64,000 bases of DNA from Aplysia californica (taxonomy: Eukaryota; Mollusca; Gastropoda; Aplysiida; Aplysiidae). The position numbers and the translations under genes were made by a program. This document shows, one piece after another, positions 11,434 to 23,200 of the stretch. Below the pieces are notes generated by a model. The model did no database searches and was not told the origin of the DNA. It saw only the letters and a program-made list of their open reading frames with translations. How positions within the stretch are numbered: position 1 is the stretch's first letter; the number at the start of each line of letters is the position of its first letter. The stretch covers positions 158,431 to 222,430 of the forward strand of contig NW_004797761.1 of NCBI RefSeq assembly GCF_000002075.1, given 5' to 3'.

Positions 11434-11619
11434 CTGTCCCCGCGGTTTTATGAAAAAAAAATAAAAAATTCTGAAATTATGGAAACTGAGCCAAAAAATG
11501 TGAAATTATGCGATTCTGTTAATTTTAACAAAGAATGATAATGGATACTAATCATAGATTATGCAAAAAATGATCAAATTTAGCTAAATTAAGCGGGGGG
11601 CATAAAACCCCTCGTACAG
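11434..11619. mobile_element. CTG-family MITE, copy C
   Basis: The left end starts CTGTCCCCGCGGTTTTATG. The body aligns with the reverse complement of copy B along its length, including the words TGTTAATTTTAACAAAGAATG and GCATAAAACC. The right terminal repeat has decayed to CCCCTCGTACAG. A target duplication is not clear. Confidence 0.78.
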
Positions 11620-12692
11620 CACTATCGACATCGTTTCGGGCATCTCGCAGGGTGTTCGCGTCGAGTCCTTTGCTAAAATTTTAAGAATAAGGTCACGAGC
11701 TGTGTTGTGTGACCGTTTGCTCATTAGACTGACAGCACTTTAAAATCCGACGACCTTCTGGATGGCCTCTATGAGAGTTGTGGGGGAGGGGGTGGGATGG
11801 AGAGGAGAGATGAATTCATTAATTGTCAGAGTCAGTCATAGTCATAGATCTTCAACTGAGTAGTCAGCGACGGCTACTTCGTCTCTTGCGGTGAAACCAA
11901 GTGGACTTCAGTCCTTGGTCCATGATTGCGTTTCCGCTTGCAAAAATACAAGCACATTTCGGTACGTTTGTTTCTTGAGTAAAAAGAAGCACATCGACAC
12001 ATTAGCGGCCATATTGTACAGGGGGGAAATTAAGACAGACGGACAGAAACAAGTGAGGGAAAGGAAAGAAGTTGGACCTACCAGTGGCGCTCTCCAACCA
12101 CCCAGAATTCTGCTACCTCACTTGGTCGGTGGCCCTCTCAGTTTACCCCTTGCTTCAGTACCTGAGAGTGAGAGTGGCCAGATTTCAAGGAAACCGACCA
12201 ACTCATGGATTATGATGAAAGAATAGGTAGGTAGGCTGAGAGGAGAAAGGAATGAAGAAGGAACTATCTCGTTGGGTGCACATAGTAAATGAACATTGCA
12301 TACCATAAGAAGCCAGGAAAAGACTGGCGGAACAGTCTTTGTTTTGTGAAGGCTGCAACCCCCCCCCCCAAGAATGATTTTAAAAAAATAAAAAAATATG
12401 CGATTTTTAAAAGAAAATGAAAAGGCAGCATTGGTCAGAAAGTTATTGACATCTAATAGAAACCCTAAAATTTTGCTAATATCTTTGAAGGCTAGTGAAA
12501 AATCAACAGGCTATGGATTCAGACCCTTCTCTGGTGTGGCTCAGTTTGAATATTATTTTTCTGCACACCTCTGCCTCTAGGCTCTTCTTGAGAATTACAA
12601 ACATTTAAGAGACGCACAAGTCTACTTTGAAGACGATATGTGCACATATATAAAGATTTTTAAAAATCCATTTGTTTATAATTTTTCTTATT
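11620..12692. other. intergenic, no gene seen
   Basis: Contains a 111-codon plus-strand frame (11891-12226) with no recognisable domain and atypical composition. A C run lies near 12361. Confidence 0.5.
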
Positions 12693-12832
12693 CCTGTTCC
12701 GTTTGAAACTCACTTAGATTTAAAAATGAAACCAGCATTACAGAATAACACATTATAATTATGCTGGATTATGATGTGGATGACCCTGGTACAAATTGTC
12801 AGCGCAGTTTCCTAGTAGAAGTTATTTTGGGA
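12693..12832 (+). repeat. direct repeat, copy 1
   Basis: About 140 bp nearly identical to 13462-13595, in the same orientation and 769 bp away. Both start CCTGTTCCGTTTGAAACTCA and end near GAAGTTATTTTGGGA. Confidence 0.85.
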
Positions 12833-13461
12833 ATCTTCAAAGCTCTCAACCCCATTGGTCCCTCTCAAGTTAACTTAAATAATTTACCAATAACTTTTAG
12901 CAATTTATGTCGAGAGGCAATGCCAAAGCTGTAAAGTCTGTAAAGTAACAACATAAACACTTTAAGCCCTGGCCCCATGCACCTGAGCTCCCAAGGGACA
13001 ACGGTTAGATTTAAACCATCAGGGTAAGGTTAGCACTGTGGTTCGTTGGAAGGGTGCTTACTTTTTGGCACCGTAATTTTAGGACTTATATAATCTCTCA
13101 ATTGCGTGCAAATTAAAAGAACAAAATATTCATGTATCAAGTCATCAAACTAGAACTATTTGTTTTATATATTTGGGAAGTCTCAAAACACAACATTCAC
13201 AATGAACAAAATTGTAAAAGCTTAAAAGTCAAAAACTTTTATTCTGCCTATTTTACTGGGGCCTTTCATTAAATCAACAATGAATTAGCATCAACAAAAT
13301 GAAAAGCAATTTTTCAGAACTCTCTAATCAAACTTCAAATATTGATTGATTGAAAAATAAAAACAATCTTTTCACACAAGACTTGACAACCTAAATGCTT
13401 TAAGCTTAAGAACTCCTTTCATATCGCTGTTGCAAGAAAAATTTGATTATACACTTTTAAC

Positions 13462-13595
13462 CCTGTTCCGTTTGAAACTCACTTAGATTTAAAAATTAAA
13501 CCAGCATTACAGAATAACACATTATGCTGGATTATGAAGTGGATGACCCTGGTGCAAATTGTAGGCTCAGTTTCCTGGTAGAAGTTATTTTGGGA
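13462..13595 (+). repeat. direct repeat, copy 2
   Basis: Second copy of the 140-bp repeat; it lacks a short AATT-containing segment present in copy 1. Confidence 0.85.
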
Positions 13596-13597
13596 GA

Positions 13598-16500
13598 CTT
13601 TGCAAGGAGTAAAATAAAAGTGAGTATCAAATTAGAGGGCCAAGAGGATCCATACTTGTATCTTTCATAACTAGTTTGGTTACAAATATATTCATCTCTG
13701 TGATTTATTGTGACTAGGAAAAAAGAAATAGTTTTTAACTTTGTATCACAAAACCATATTCAGGGAGAAAATTAACATTCTTGCCAAAGTCTAATCCCAA
13801 AAGAAAGACCACTAAAATAGCTGTTTCTTCATGAAGACAAATAGGTTAAGGTGCAAAACACAAACAAGTTATCGCAAAACATTATCACAGAAACATTCCA
13901 ATTTGACAAAACACTGACTACATAGATGTCCATATTCCTGAGAGAACTGGTCTTCTGAGCCTACAGGACCTATGCATCTGGGCTGAGTTCCTTTAGGTCT
14001 TATGCTAGATCACGGGGAAGGTAACACACGGTCAGGTCCATTAGGATTATATAATATGTGAACGCATGCACAAAAAGCAGACAGGTATCAACACTTTTGG
14101 TATGCAATTTTTTCAAACAATTATAATTTTGAAAAACTTAAGAAATATGCACTCACTTCTCATTATACGAAATGTCACAGCCAAAAGGAAACCCCAAACA
14201 AACCCCAGGAAAGTACCTAACACAGAGTACAAATTCCATATCAATCACAAGACTTTATACTAAAAGGTTCCAAACATTGAAACAATGTAAGAATAAAAAG
14301 ACAAAAGTCAAAGTGATTTGAAACAAAAGGAAAGCACTGGAAAGATCGTAATTATCATAATTATTAATACTGTTGAATACATTGAGGATTGAGGTCTCCA
14401 AGAAAAAACCACAAAAGATCAGAAATGTCTTACGTTTTAAATGCAAACAGAAAGCAGCTGTATTAGAGGCCAACATAATTAATTCACACATAAATCTGTA
14501 GGACAAAAGGTCAAATATTGAACGACATCAAACTTTACTGGTTTGGCAACACACACACACAAAAAAAGAAATCCCAAACAATTCACTCTTACAATACAAT
14601 ACAGATAGGTGTTTACAACTTCAACAGTTCATGTATAAATCATGAATATGATCAAATATTTATCAATACCTTGTGAGTGATATCAAAAGCATAATGCCCA
14701 AGGAAACATGCTTCATATTTGATAAAGTTTGAGTGAGCAACAGATCAAATACTAAGTCACAGGGAGGGGGCACAGGCATATCTGTCAAAGAAATTTTACC
14801 CAGACCTTACAGTAGAGCGAGAGAACAGCTGGCCATGATATAAAGCTGATGCTTACACATGTGCCTATTTCACGTACTATGACGGACCGAAGACCATGAC
14901 TTGTATGTTATACCTATGCCTTATGAAACAATATGTTGATTTATGTTACACAAGTCAAACAATTGAAAACAGCAGCCATGACCCATATTACAATCTTTGA
15001 AAAGGAAAAAAAGATGAATTACTTTGATTAGGAGTATAAAAACGTCAATTTTTATGTTACATAGGTTAACATACAACTCTGTGCACCCAATAACCATGAT
15101 TGAAGCATGAAAAGATGCCATAAAAAACAGACTGGGATTTTATTACCATTTTGTACAATGGCACACAAAGGGCAGCTGTGTACGATACCTGATTAAGTTA
15201 TAAAACCTTTGTAACAACAGCTCGAAATAAAAGACTGTTGAAACAGACTTACATGAATACAAAACAAATAATTGATAACTTGTCGTTAAATGTATTTTTA
15301 ACTTCAATCCAACGTAGCACCAAAATTAATAAAGTGTAAAAAAATCCCTTGAAGTAGAAGACAAAACTGTATCTCCACATAACTCCAGTGATACTATGTG
15401 CTACTAATGTTCTGAAAACTTATCTTTGGTATTCTTGACCTGCTTTTGGCAACAAGATAGTCGTGATACAAGGCCAACATTAGGCTGCAACGATAAAAAA
15501 CATTGCATGTAACACCTTTTCCGAGCATTGCCATACTGCATAGAAAAATTCATTTCAACAACAAAAAATAATAATTTTTTTTACCTTTAAGAAAGATAAA
15601 ACAAAAATGTATGGTTTTGGAAGGCTATAAATTTTATATCTTATCAAATCTATCCAGTTTGGTGCTTCGACGTATTGAGTACACTTGACTCTCGTAAATT
15701 ATTCATGACAAATTAGGAAGAATAAAATTATTTCTACATACTTAAAAGGGTGTTACATTTTACACAAATCACTCCCATCTGCCGCCATCTATAATTTTTT
15801 TCCTTTTAAACAAAGGTCAATCCATGAACTAAGAATTCATGTACATTATCTATAGACATGGACATATTTGGGAGCCAAAGGGAGGCTCTTTTAGCAATGT
15901 TAGTGAAAAACTCTATTTACAGCAATTCTGCAATCTAAAAATAATAAGTTGCAAATGAGTTGAGTGGAATGCATGATTTATATTTAAAATATTACATATC
16001 AACCCAATATTTCTTTGAGGTAATATACCACAGTCATCAATTTTTATGTAATGTGACTTTGTTTGCATTTCAGGACATGATACTAATGTGGCTAACATCC
16101 CTTCCAACCAATTGGCTTAAAATTACAAAATTTATTTTTTGGTATAGCCTACTTTGTTAAATTGAATGCTCCTTGATATAAATTAGAAATGAAGTCAATT
16201 TCATTGTAAAAAATTCTTTTTTCTTCTTTGCATGTGTAAAGATCAGAAAAGCCATTTTTTCTATTTTCAGTCGCACAGTAAGTAGATTACATATGTAAAT
16301 GAGACATCATACACATATATAGTTATCGTCTCAAATCAAAGTATACTCAACCCCCTTTCCCTTGATATATAACATTTATTGTATTGACCGTAGGTATTTA
16401 TTGGAAGATTTTTTCTTTAACCACGCTCTTTAGGTACAAAACAAGCCAAAACCCATAAAATGTTAAAAAGATTTAAAACAAAACCCCCTCAAAATGCAGT

Positions 16501-17219
16501 AAAAAATTAGAGAAAATGAAATGCCAATCATATGATCTATACCAGACACCATAAGAAAAATGAGACTATCACTGGAAATGGATTCTTCTTATGCAATTCT
16601 GAACTCTCACAATTGGGCCAAATCGATCATATCTAAGGAAACAACCAACAGACCCCTCATAGCTTATTCAAGAGTGCTATTATTTTGATTATAAAGTACT
16701 CAGGATTTCATATTGACACACGAGTACATAGATTTAAAAGATGGAAGGCAAATCTCACACGGTACTCTGAGTCTAGATAAAGAAAAGATAACAAAATAAA
16801 ACAACGACAATTGTTATGAAGACCATGAAAATACAATCTAGCACGCGCATAACACACAGATCTTTCAGGTCCAGAATTTTTTCATATACAAGTTTTTCTT
16901 TGTATCTGAAACACATACACGGCAAAATTAGTTCAAAACGGAAAACATTTCCACATCCCGCAGATTTTGCTATGAGCATGCTAAACTGTAGATACATAGT
17001 TTAAATGTGCATTCCACATAAGAAATGAATAACAATTCAAAAGTGTCCACGAATCAAAAAGAAGACAAGAAGAAATAAAAATTATGCAATGACACGGTTG
17101 CTGAAAAAATATTATGGAAGACACACTCACACAAACTTCATTTTAACACTCATTGAATCATGATAAAGCACAAAGCGCCCATACAGCACAGCAATAAACC
17201 AACATCTGTTTCGCTGATA
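13598..17219. other. AT-rich 3' flank and probable long 3' UTR of GNS
   Basis: No coding frame of interest and no repeat family could be recognised. Going downstream of the GNS stop on the minus strand, the first canonical AATAAA is at 16402-16397, about 820 bp after the stop, with others near 16380 and 16136. How much of this is transcribed cannot be told from sequence. Confidence 0.45.
16397..16402 (-). terminator. candidate GNS polyadenylation signal
   Basis: First AATAAA on the minus strand after the GNS stop. Such hexamers are common by chance in AT-rich DNA. Confidence 0.3.
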
Positions 17220-20200
17220 TCAGTTCAACCCTTCCAGACTTCGCATCTTCTTGTGACAAGTAGCACCTGAGCAGAGGGACAGGTTTGCAAGTTCTTCGCT
17301 GAGTTTGGTCAGTAGCTCAGGAGGAGCAGTCTTGGCAATGTTCTTCAATTCATATGGGTCGTTTTTCATGTCATAAACTTCCACAAAATTCTGCAAATAA
17401 CAAAAATTTAATTTGAGAGTTCAGTTGTCTGTAACATCAAGTTAGAAAGATATAATCACATTTCTCTTTGAATAAATGAAGATACTAGTAACAATTTTTT
17501 GTGTATTTCCTGTTCAATAATATAACCGTATCACATAAGATCAAAAGAAAATAAGTGGGGTAGCTCAAACTGAACAAGGTTAATTATAAAACAGCGGTAA
17601 ACCAAAAGAAAGTAGACTGATTTCTTTCTCTGCTATTTTAGCAATCTTTCTTAAATGAAAACACAGCTAATGCAAAGAAAATCTGGCAATCCTGTTAATT
17701 TTTGTTTAAGCCAACTACACTGTACTTCGTCCCATACCATATGCTTTACTCATACCTGTTGGGCAAAAAACCCTTTCTTATGTCAAATTTTAGGCATCAC
17801 CCCCCCCCCATCCACAAAAAGTCCATCCATTGACCATCTCTCCCTGAGCTAAGCTTGTAAGAATATGAATAGCAGTTTCCACCTTATTGAGATGATGCTT
17901 TCAACAATACAGCAATTCCATGATATTACATTTACAGTAACTCTTTGACTTACACCCTCCCCACATTCAACAAGACTCCCCGAACTCACAGGGGAATTGG
18001 TCAGCCCCATATGCTATTTCCCCTTTTACAAAGACCTGTTTCCTGTTCGGCTTGAAAATATGAAAGTAATTACCTTAGAGCGGCTAGCCTACTATATGAA
18101 GAACGAAAAACGTGAGTATTGAGGATGAAACAAAGTAAAGTACAAATGTCATACTACTACGGATCTACTGACACTTACAGCATGGTCCTGCAGGGCACAG
18201 TACTTGTAGCTTTCTTTTTGAGTCTCATAGCGAATGCATCCATATGTATTGTTCCAGGCATCTTCACAAACACAGTGGGCATCACAGTTCTTTCAGAAAT
18301 GGAATAATAAATATTTCATGTCAATTACCATCAATTCATAGTGGCATATCCGATGTTCAACAGAAGAAACAGGATACATTTTCTTCAAACAGTTTTTTCA
18401 GTCATTTAACAAGAAATACTGAACACATCTTTTACCACACTTTCCCACTTTACATACTCTGCAACTTAAAAAAAAGAAATGACCCCTTCAAAAAAAAAAA
18501 ATTAATTAAAAATTGAAATATGAAAGCACCCACAGATGGAAATAATAATGAAGTATCCTCCTAGAAAACCTCTCCCATTGTCATAAACTTCTACCGGTCA
18601 GAAAAACCCACTCCATGTCATTTTAATTTACCCCTTTTTGCCAGAATGACACAGAACATGCCATTTTCACCTCCTCTTATTAAATACACATTTCTGTCCA
18701 GTCCTCAAAATCCATGTTTCTAACATTGGTCAAGTAAAAAAAGACATGATGATGCTCCTTTTTTCGTGAGAATTCAAAGCTTAAGGGAATTCTTTTCGCG
18801 TGCCAGCGCGCTGTATCACTGAAACTTTTAAACCTAAGAGCTCACGTTACTTTTCAAATCAAGATTGTTTATCAAATTCCTCTACAATACACTGGCATTT
18901 TCTGCATTCAGTCTCACTATTTTTCTCCCCAATGTTGCTGATGGCATGGGGAATGAGATACTGTCAGGGATACAAAAACTTACGTAAATTCTGAATGACA
19001 ACACAGATTTGATTCTGGCTGTTCAGAAAAATCCATGAAATTAATTTTGGTCGATAGGAGGTTTAATTGAAACTTTAATTGAAACAAGTCAAAGCAAAAA
19101 CTGCAGATTATAAATTCCTAGAAAAAAAAATGTAGTAAACACATAGACAGAGAGACAAAATGACCCTTTTCGAAAGGAAGTTACAAGTGGAAGAATGAAA
19201 AATACTTGTCACATGGTTTATGAAAAGGACGAAATGTTTGAAACACTAGAGAAACTTTTCTTAAAGGCAAAAATTAGACAAGGTATATTTGACTTCCATA
19301 ATGATCATAGCTATCTTTAAAAAAAGCTTTCACTGACAGGAGGTAATAAAAAACAAGTCAAAACAATCTTTTAACTAAAATAAAGACCAATAGACTTCAT
19401 AATAAAGATTCATTAGCTAAAGTTCAACTCTACTTCAAGTAGTTAAAAAGAAAAATGATGAAGAAAGCGTTGGGGAAAGATAGGGAGAGGCAACTGAAAA
19501 ATAGCAGCTGGGTCTGCAAGCACAAGTCTTACGTATTTACCGGGAAGATCACAATATAAAGGCAAGCGGGTACTTTTTTTTTCATTTCCTCACCACACAA
19601 GGAAGTGCAGGATGTGCAAGCATTTGTTTACTGTTATAAGGAAGACAAATAACACATCACAGAATCTCTACAATGGATGTCTTTCTGAAACCTTGTTACA
19701 CACCCCCTTGGCCAGTTCAGTCACATCCTATGTTGCTTAAAGTTAAAGAAGCCGACCCCCCCCCCCCCCCCCAAATCCAGCACAACTGTATAGTATCTCC
19801 AGACTGAAGGATGCATTCATGTACTCTTATAACTTGCTCTGTTTGAATGTGAAAGGTAGAGCTGCCAAAAATGAATGAAGGACACTTTAACCAGGGTTAT
19901 TTAGATTTACGTCGTAAGCTTACCCACAGACTACTGTTATAAAAACAAAACTTCATCCATAAAAAGACAATAGCAGTTCTGTTATTCCTCCCCCACAAAA
20001 AACAACAGAATCAAAGAAGAGAACATTGTCTACGCTAAAAGCATCTGGGGAAAAAATACTTACAGAAACTCCTCGATTGCTTAACTTGGGACACCTAGGA
20101 ACTTTTTTGGAATGTTCTCCGTGGTACTCAACAAGGACAGTAGCTCGGAATTCATGGGGCTGCCCACCCAGCAATCCCAAGAAGCTGGCACCATCAAAAT

Positions 20201-23200
20201 CAGGGGGCACTTTCTGTCCGGTTATGTCCACAAATGTTGGGGCTAAGTCTATGTTCATTATGCTTTCCTGTCGGTCAGAGCAAGAGCGGTAAGCAATAAA
20301 AGAACAGTCGTTTTTTCACAATAAAAAAAAAAAAAAGAATGCAAACTTTCACAAAATCTGGGGTGGGGTGGGGGGAGGAGACAAAGCAACAAGCGATGAG
20401 CTCACATATATCCTCTTTTGCTGCACAGCATAAAAAACAAGGGCAAGCACATGGTTGAAATTAGTTCTCGTAAAAAAATGGCAAACACTGTGACTTTCCA
20501 TGTTCAAGAAAACAATCAGTTAGGGGGAATAGCAGAACAAAAGGGCAGAAAAAACTTTTCTTTCTCAAATGGAAGAGAAGAGGTGCCTTTAGTGTAAAAT
20601 ACATATTCTCCAGGGCCTGTACTGATTTTACTATATTACAGTTCGTCAAAACGGCGTGTACTGGAGTTCCGAAAACAAACACTGAAGAGAAAGACAAAAC
20701 TGCTGCATTCAGTGTTTTTTAACTATCCCATTTTTCAACGTTTTGTTTCAAATTTTCAAATAAAAATGTGTCCATGTTGTGCAGTGTTATTTCATTTTTC
20801 AGATACATCAACTAAAACTAGGTTAAAATTACTCCAAGGATTTTTAGAGGGAATAGAAGGGGACAAGCAAAATGCAAATAGACACAGACAGGTGAGAGCC
20901 AAGTTCCTTATTTCTGCCACGGACTTTGTTTAAACACTGATTTTCCCATCCTGAAACATAGGATTTCTTTACAGTTTAGTCTATAAAAGTCATGGAAACA
21001 TTTTACTTTTGGATTCAATATTTTTCTCAGTTCACATTACAAGCATGATTCCTTTGAAAAGTTCCTTTTGAAGTTTTGACACTCAATTTTCTTGAGAACT
21101 GGATGAAATGTATTTAATTCTATAATCTTGCTTGCTGCACTTGAAAAAAAATAGCACTTAATCTATGTTGTATGATTTATTGAGCTGGAACTCTTGTGAG
21201 ATTCATCATTTTTGAATTAAGAAGATCATAAAATATTATAATGTAAAACTAATGCAAACGTGGAAATGGGAAGTGGCCGTTTGTACAGGTGATTATCTTA
21301 TACAGGTGGCCATCTGTTAAGAGAGGTTTGACTGTATTAATTCAAATTATGATCTCCTGAATAATGGGATCTATAAAGCACACCCATAGAATGGGATTGA
21401 ACACAGACAAATCCTGGATTATACTTGATAAGCCACCTTTCAGGATTCTTCACTCCATACACTTGGCCAATCATAAAATATTGTACACGAAAGTCAATTG
21501 TGAAATACTTTCTCACCCCAGCTAAGCTTGTCCGTTTTCAGAAACTTTAAATTCCTAAAGCTAGATTCAGTTTTTTAGCCCTAGTTTTCTGATGCAAATT
21601 TAAATAAGATATGGTAGAGAGATGCAGCGAAGAGCAGGAAGATGCGTTTTGGGTTTTCAGATGGGGCCGAGTTTAAAGCTGGAAAAGCGCATTGATCACA
21701 GGGCGAAAATCTCTGGATCTGTCAAGCAACTCACATACATTCCTTCATTTTTGTATTGAGGGCATCCAAAAACTGAGATCATATGTTCTCCAAAGTATTC
21801 GATTAAGAAAGAATTACGGAAACTAAAGTCATTGGTTTCTTCGGCTGCACTGGTTGTGTGTGGTGGGGCCTCATGTTTGAGGCCAGCACTAAGCCTGAAG
21901 CTGGGAGTTAGATCCTCCATCCCTACTGTCAGGCCGGAAGTTTCAGTCTCCAAGATTTTGAGGATGGACATTCCATCAAAACCTGAAGGAGACTGACCAG
22001 TCTGCCCTATTTCCAGAAAAGTTGGGGCCAAGTCTATAGACACGACTGTCTCCTGCAGAAAAGTTTTGCTCAGAATAAGACAACCTACAACCACAAAGAA
22101 TTATTACAGGGCAATATTAAGTAAGAGACTGAAAAGAAAAGAAAAGAAATTTTTTTGTAGCCCACAATGGTAGGCTATGATATAAAGTGAGCATCAGACG
22201 TAGGACAGTTTTGACATAATGAACATATGAATGTGGTACAAGTAGAGGGTATTCATCAACACATGTCTGTGGTTAGGAGAATCTCTGCTACAACACGAAG
22301 ACACAATAAGTAACGAAAATAGTAGCAATAATAGCAGCCACACTGGACAGCTTGACAGGAGCTGAAAAGGTTATTATTGAGTCAGCGTAACAAACAAGTA
22401 TGCACAGAACAATTTGTTTCAAAAGGATATAAAGCTGTCCCTCCCAGGATATTGAAATGAGAGGAACATTACAGAATGGCAGGCTATATTTTCAACCTTT
22501 GGAACTTCTATGTGTCTTCAGGTGTGTACAGAAGTCGCATTTCTAAAAGTTCTATAGTACAAAATTAACAAAAATCTCAAGATGGTGACAAGGAAATCTA
22601 ACATCCTATTTCTTCTGTATTCAAAAGCTTTAGCAAGAAGTATGACAAACACCAGAATCATATTCTACAAAGACTACTTCACAAAAACTGAGCTACCAGC
22701 ACTCAACACAAGTAATGTAGAATGTAGACTCAGTCTTATTAGAACACATTCACCCATTGAAGTGTATTATTAAGTTAATAAAAGAAACAAATGGACTGTA
22801 CACAATTTACCTGGCTTGTGGAGTTTGCTGTTATATTGGGTCCTCGCACCATCAAAGGCACCCTGATGTCAAAGTCATACAGTTGTCGTTTGTCATAAGG
22901 CAAAGAAAACTGACCTGTTGCGGGGAAGAATGTTACAAAAACACTTACTACCAGACCCTGAGGTTGAAAAAATAAACTTGTCAGTCAATTTTTAAAATAT
23001 GATCTATGAACAAGAAATCATATCGAATCGATGGAAAAAAAAAAAAAATCAGCTCTGTGCCCGATACCGGGGACATTGTTTTGATTAAATTTGAAGAAAA
23101 CTATAGATACATTTTCGATAGTGCAAAGATGTTGCAGAGTCTGTTGGATAGAGGGTCCATCCCGGAAAGTCAAAAGTCCTAAGGATAGATGCACTACGAA

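Noticed and set aside
11891-12226. 111-codon plus-strand frame
   Set aside because: No recognisable domain, no splice or repeat context, and atypical composition; a chance frame is likeliest.
12693-13595. Direct repeats as ends of an LTR element
   Set aside because: Only 140 bp long, no TG/CA ends, primer site or flanking duplication seen, and the enclosed 629 bp show no retroelement motif.
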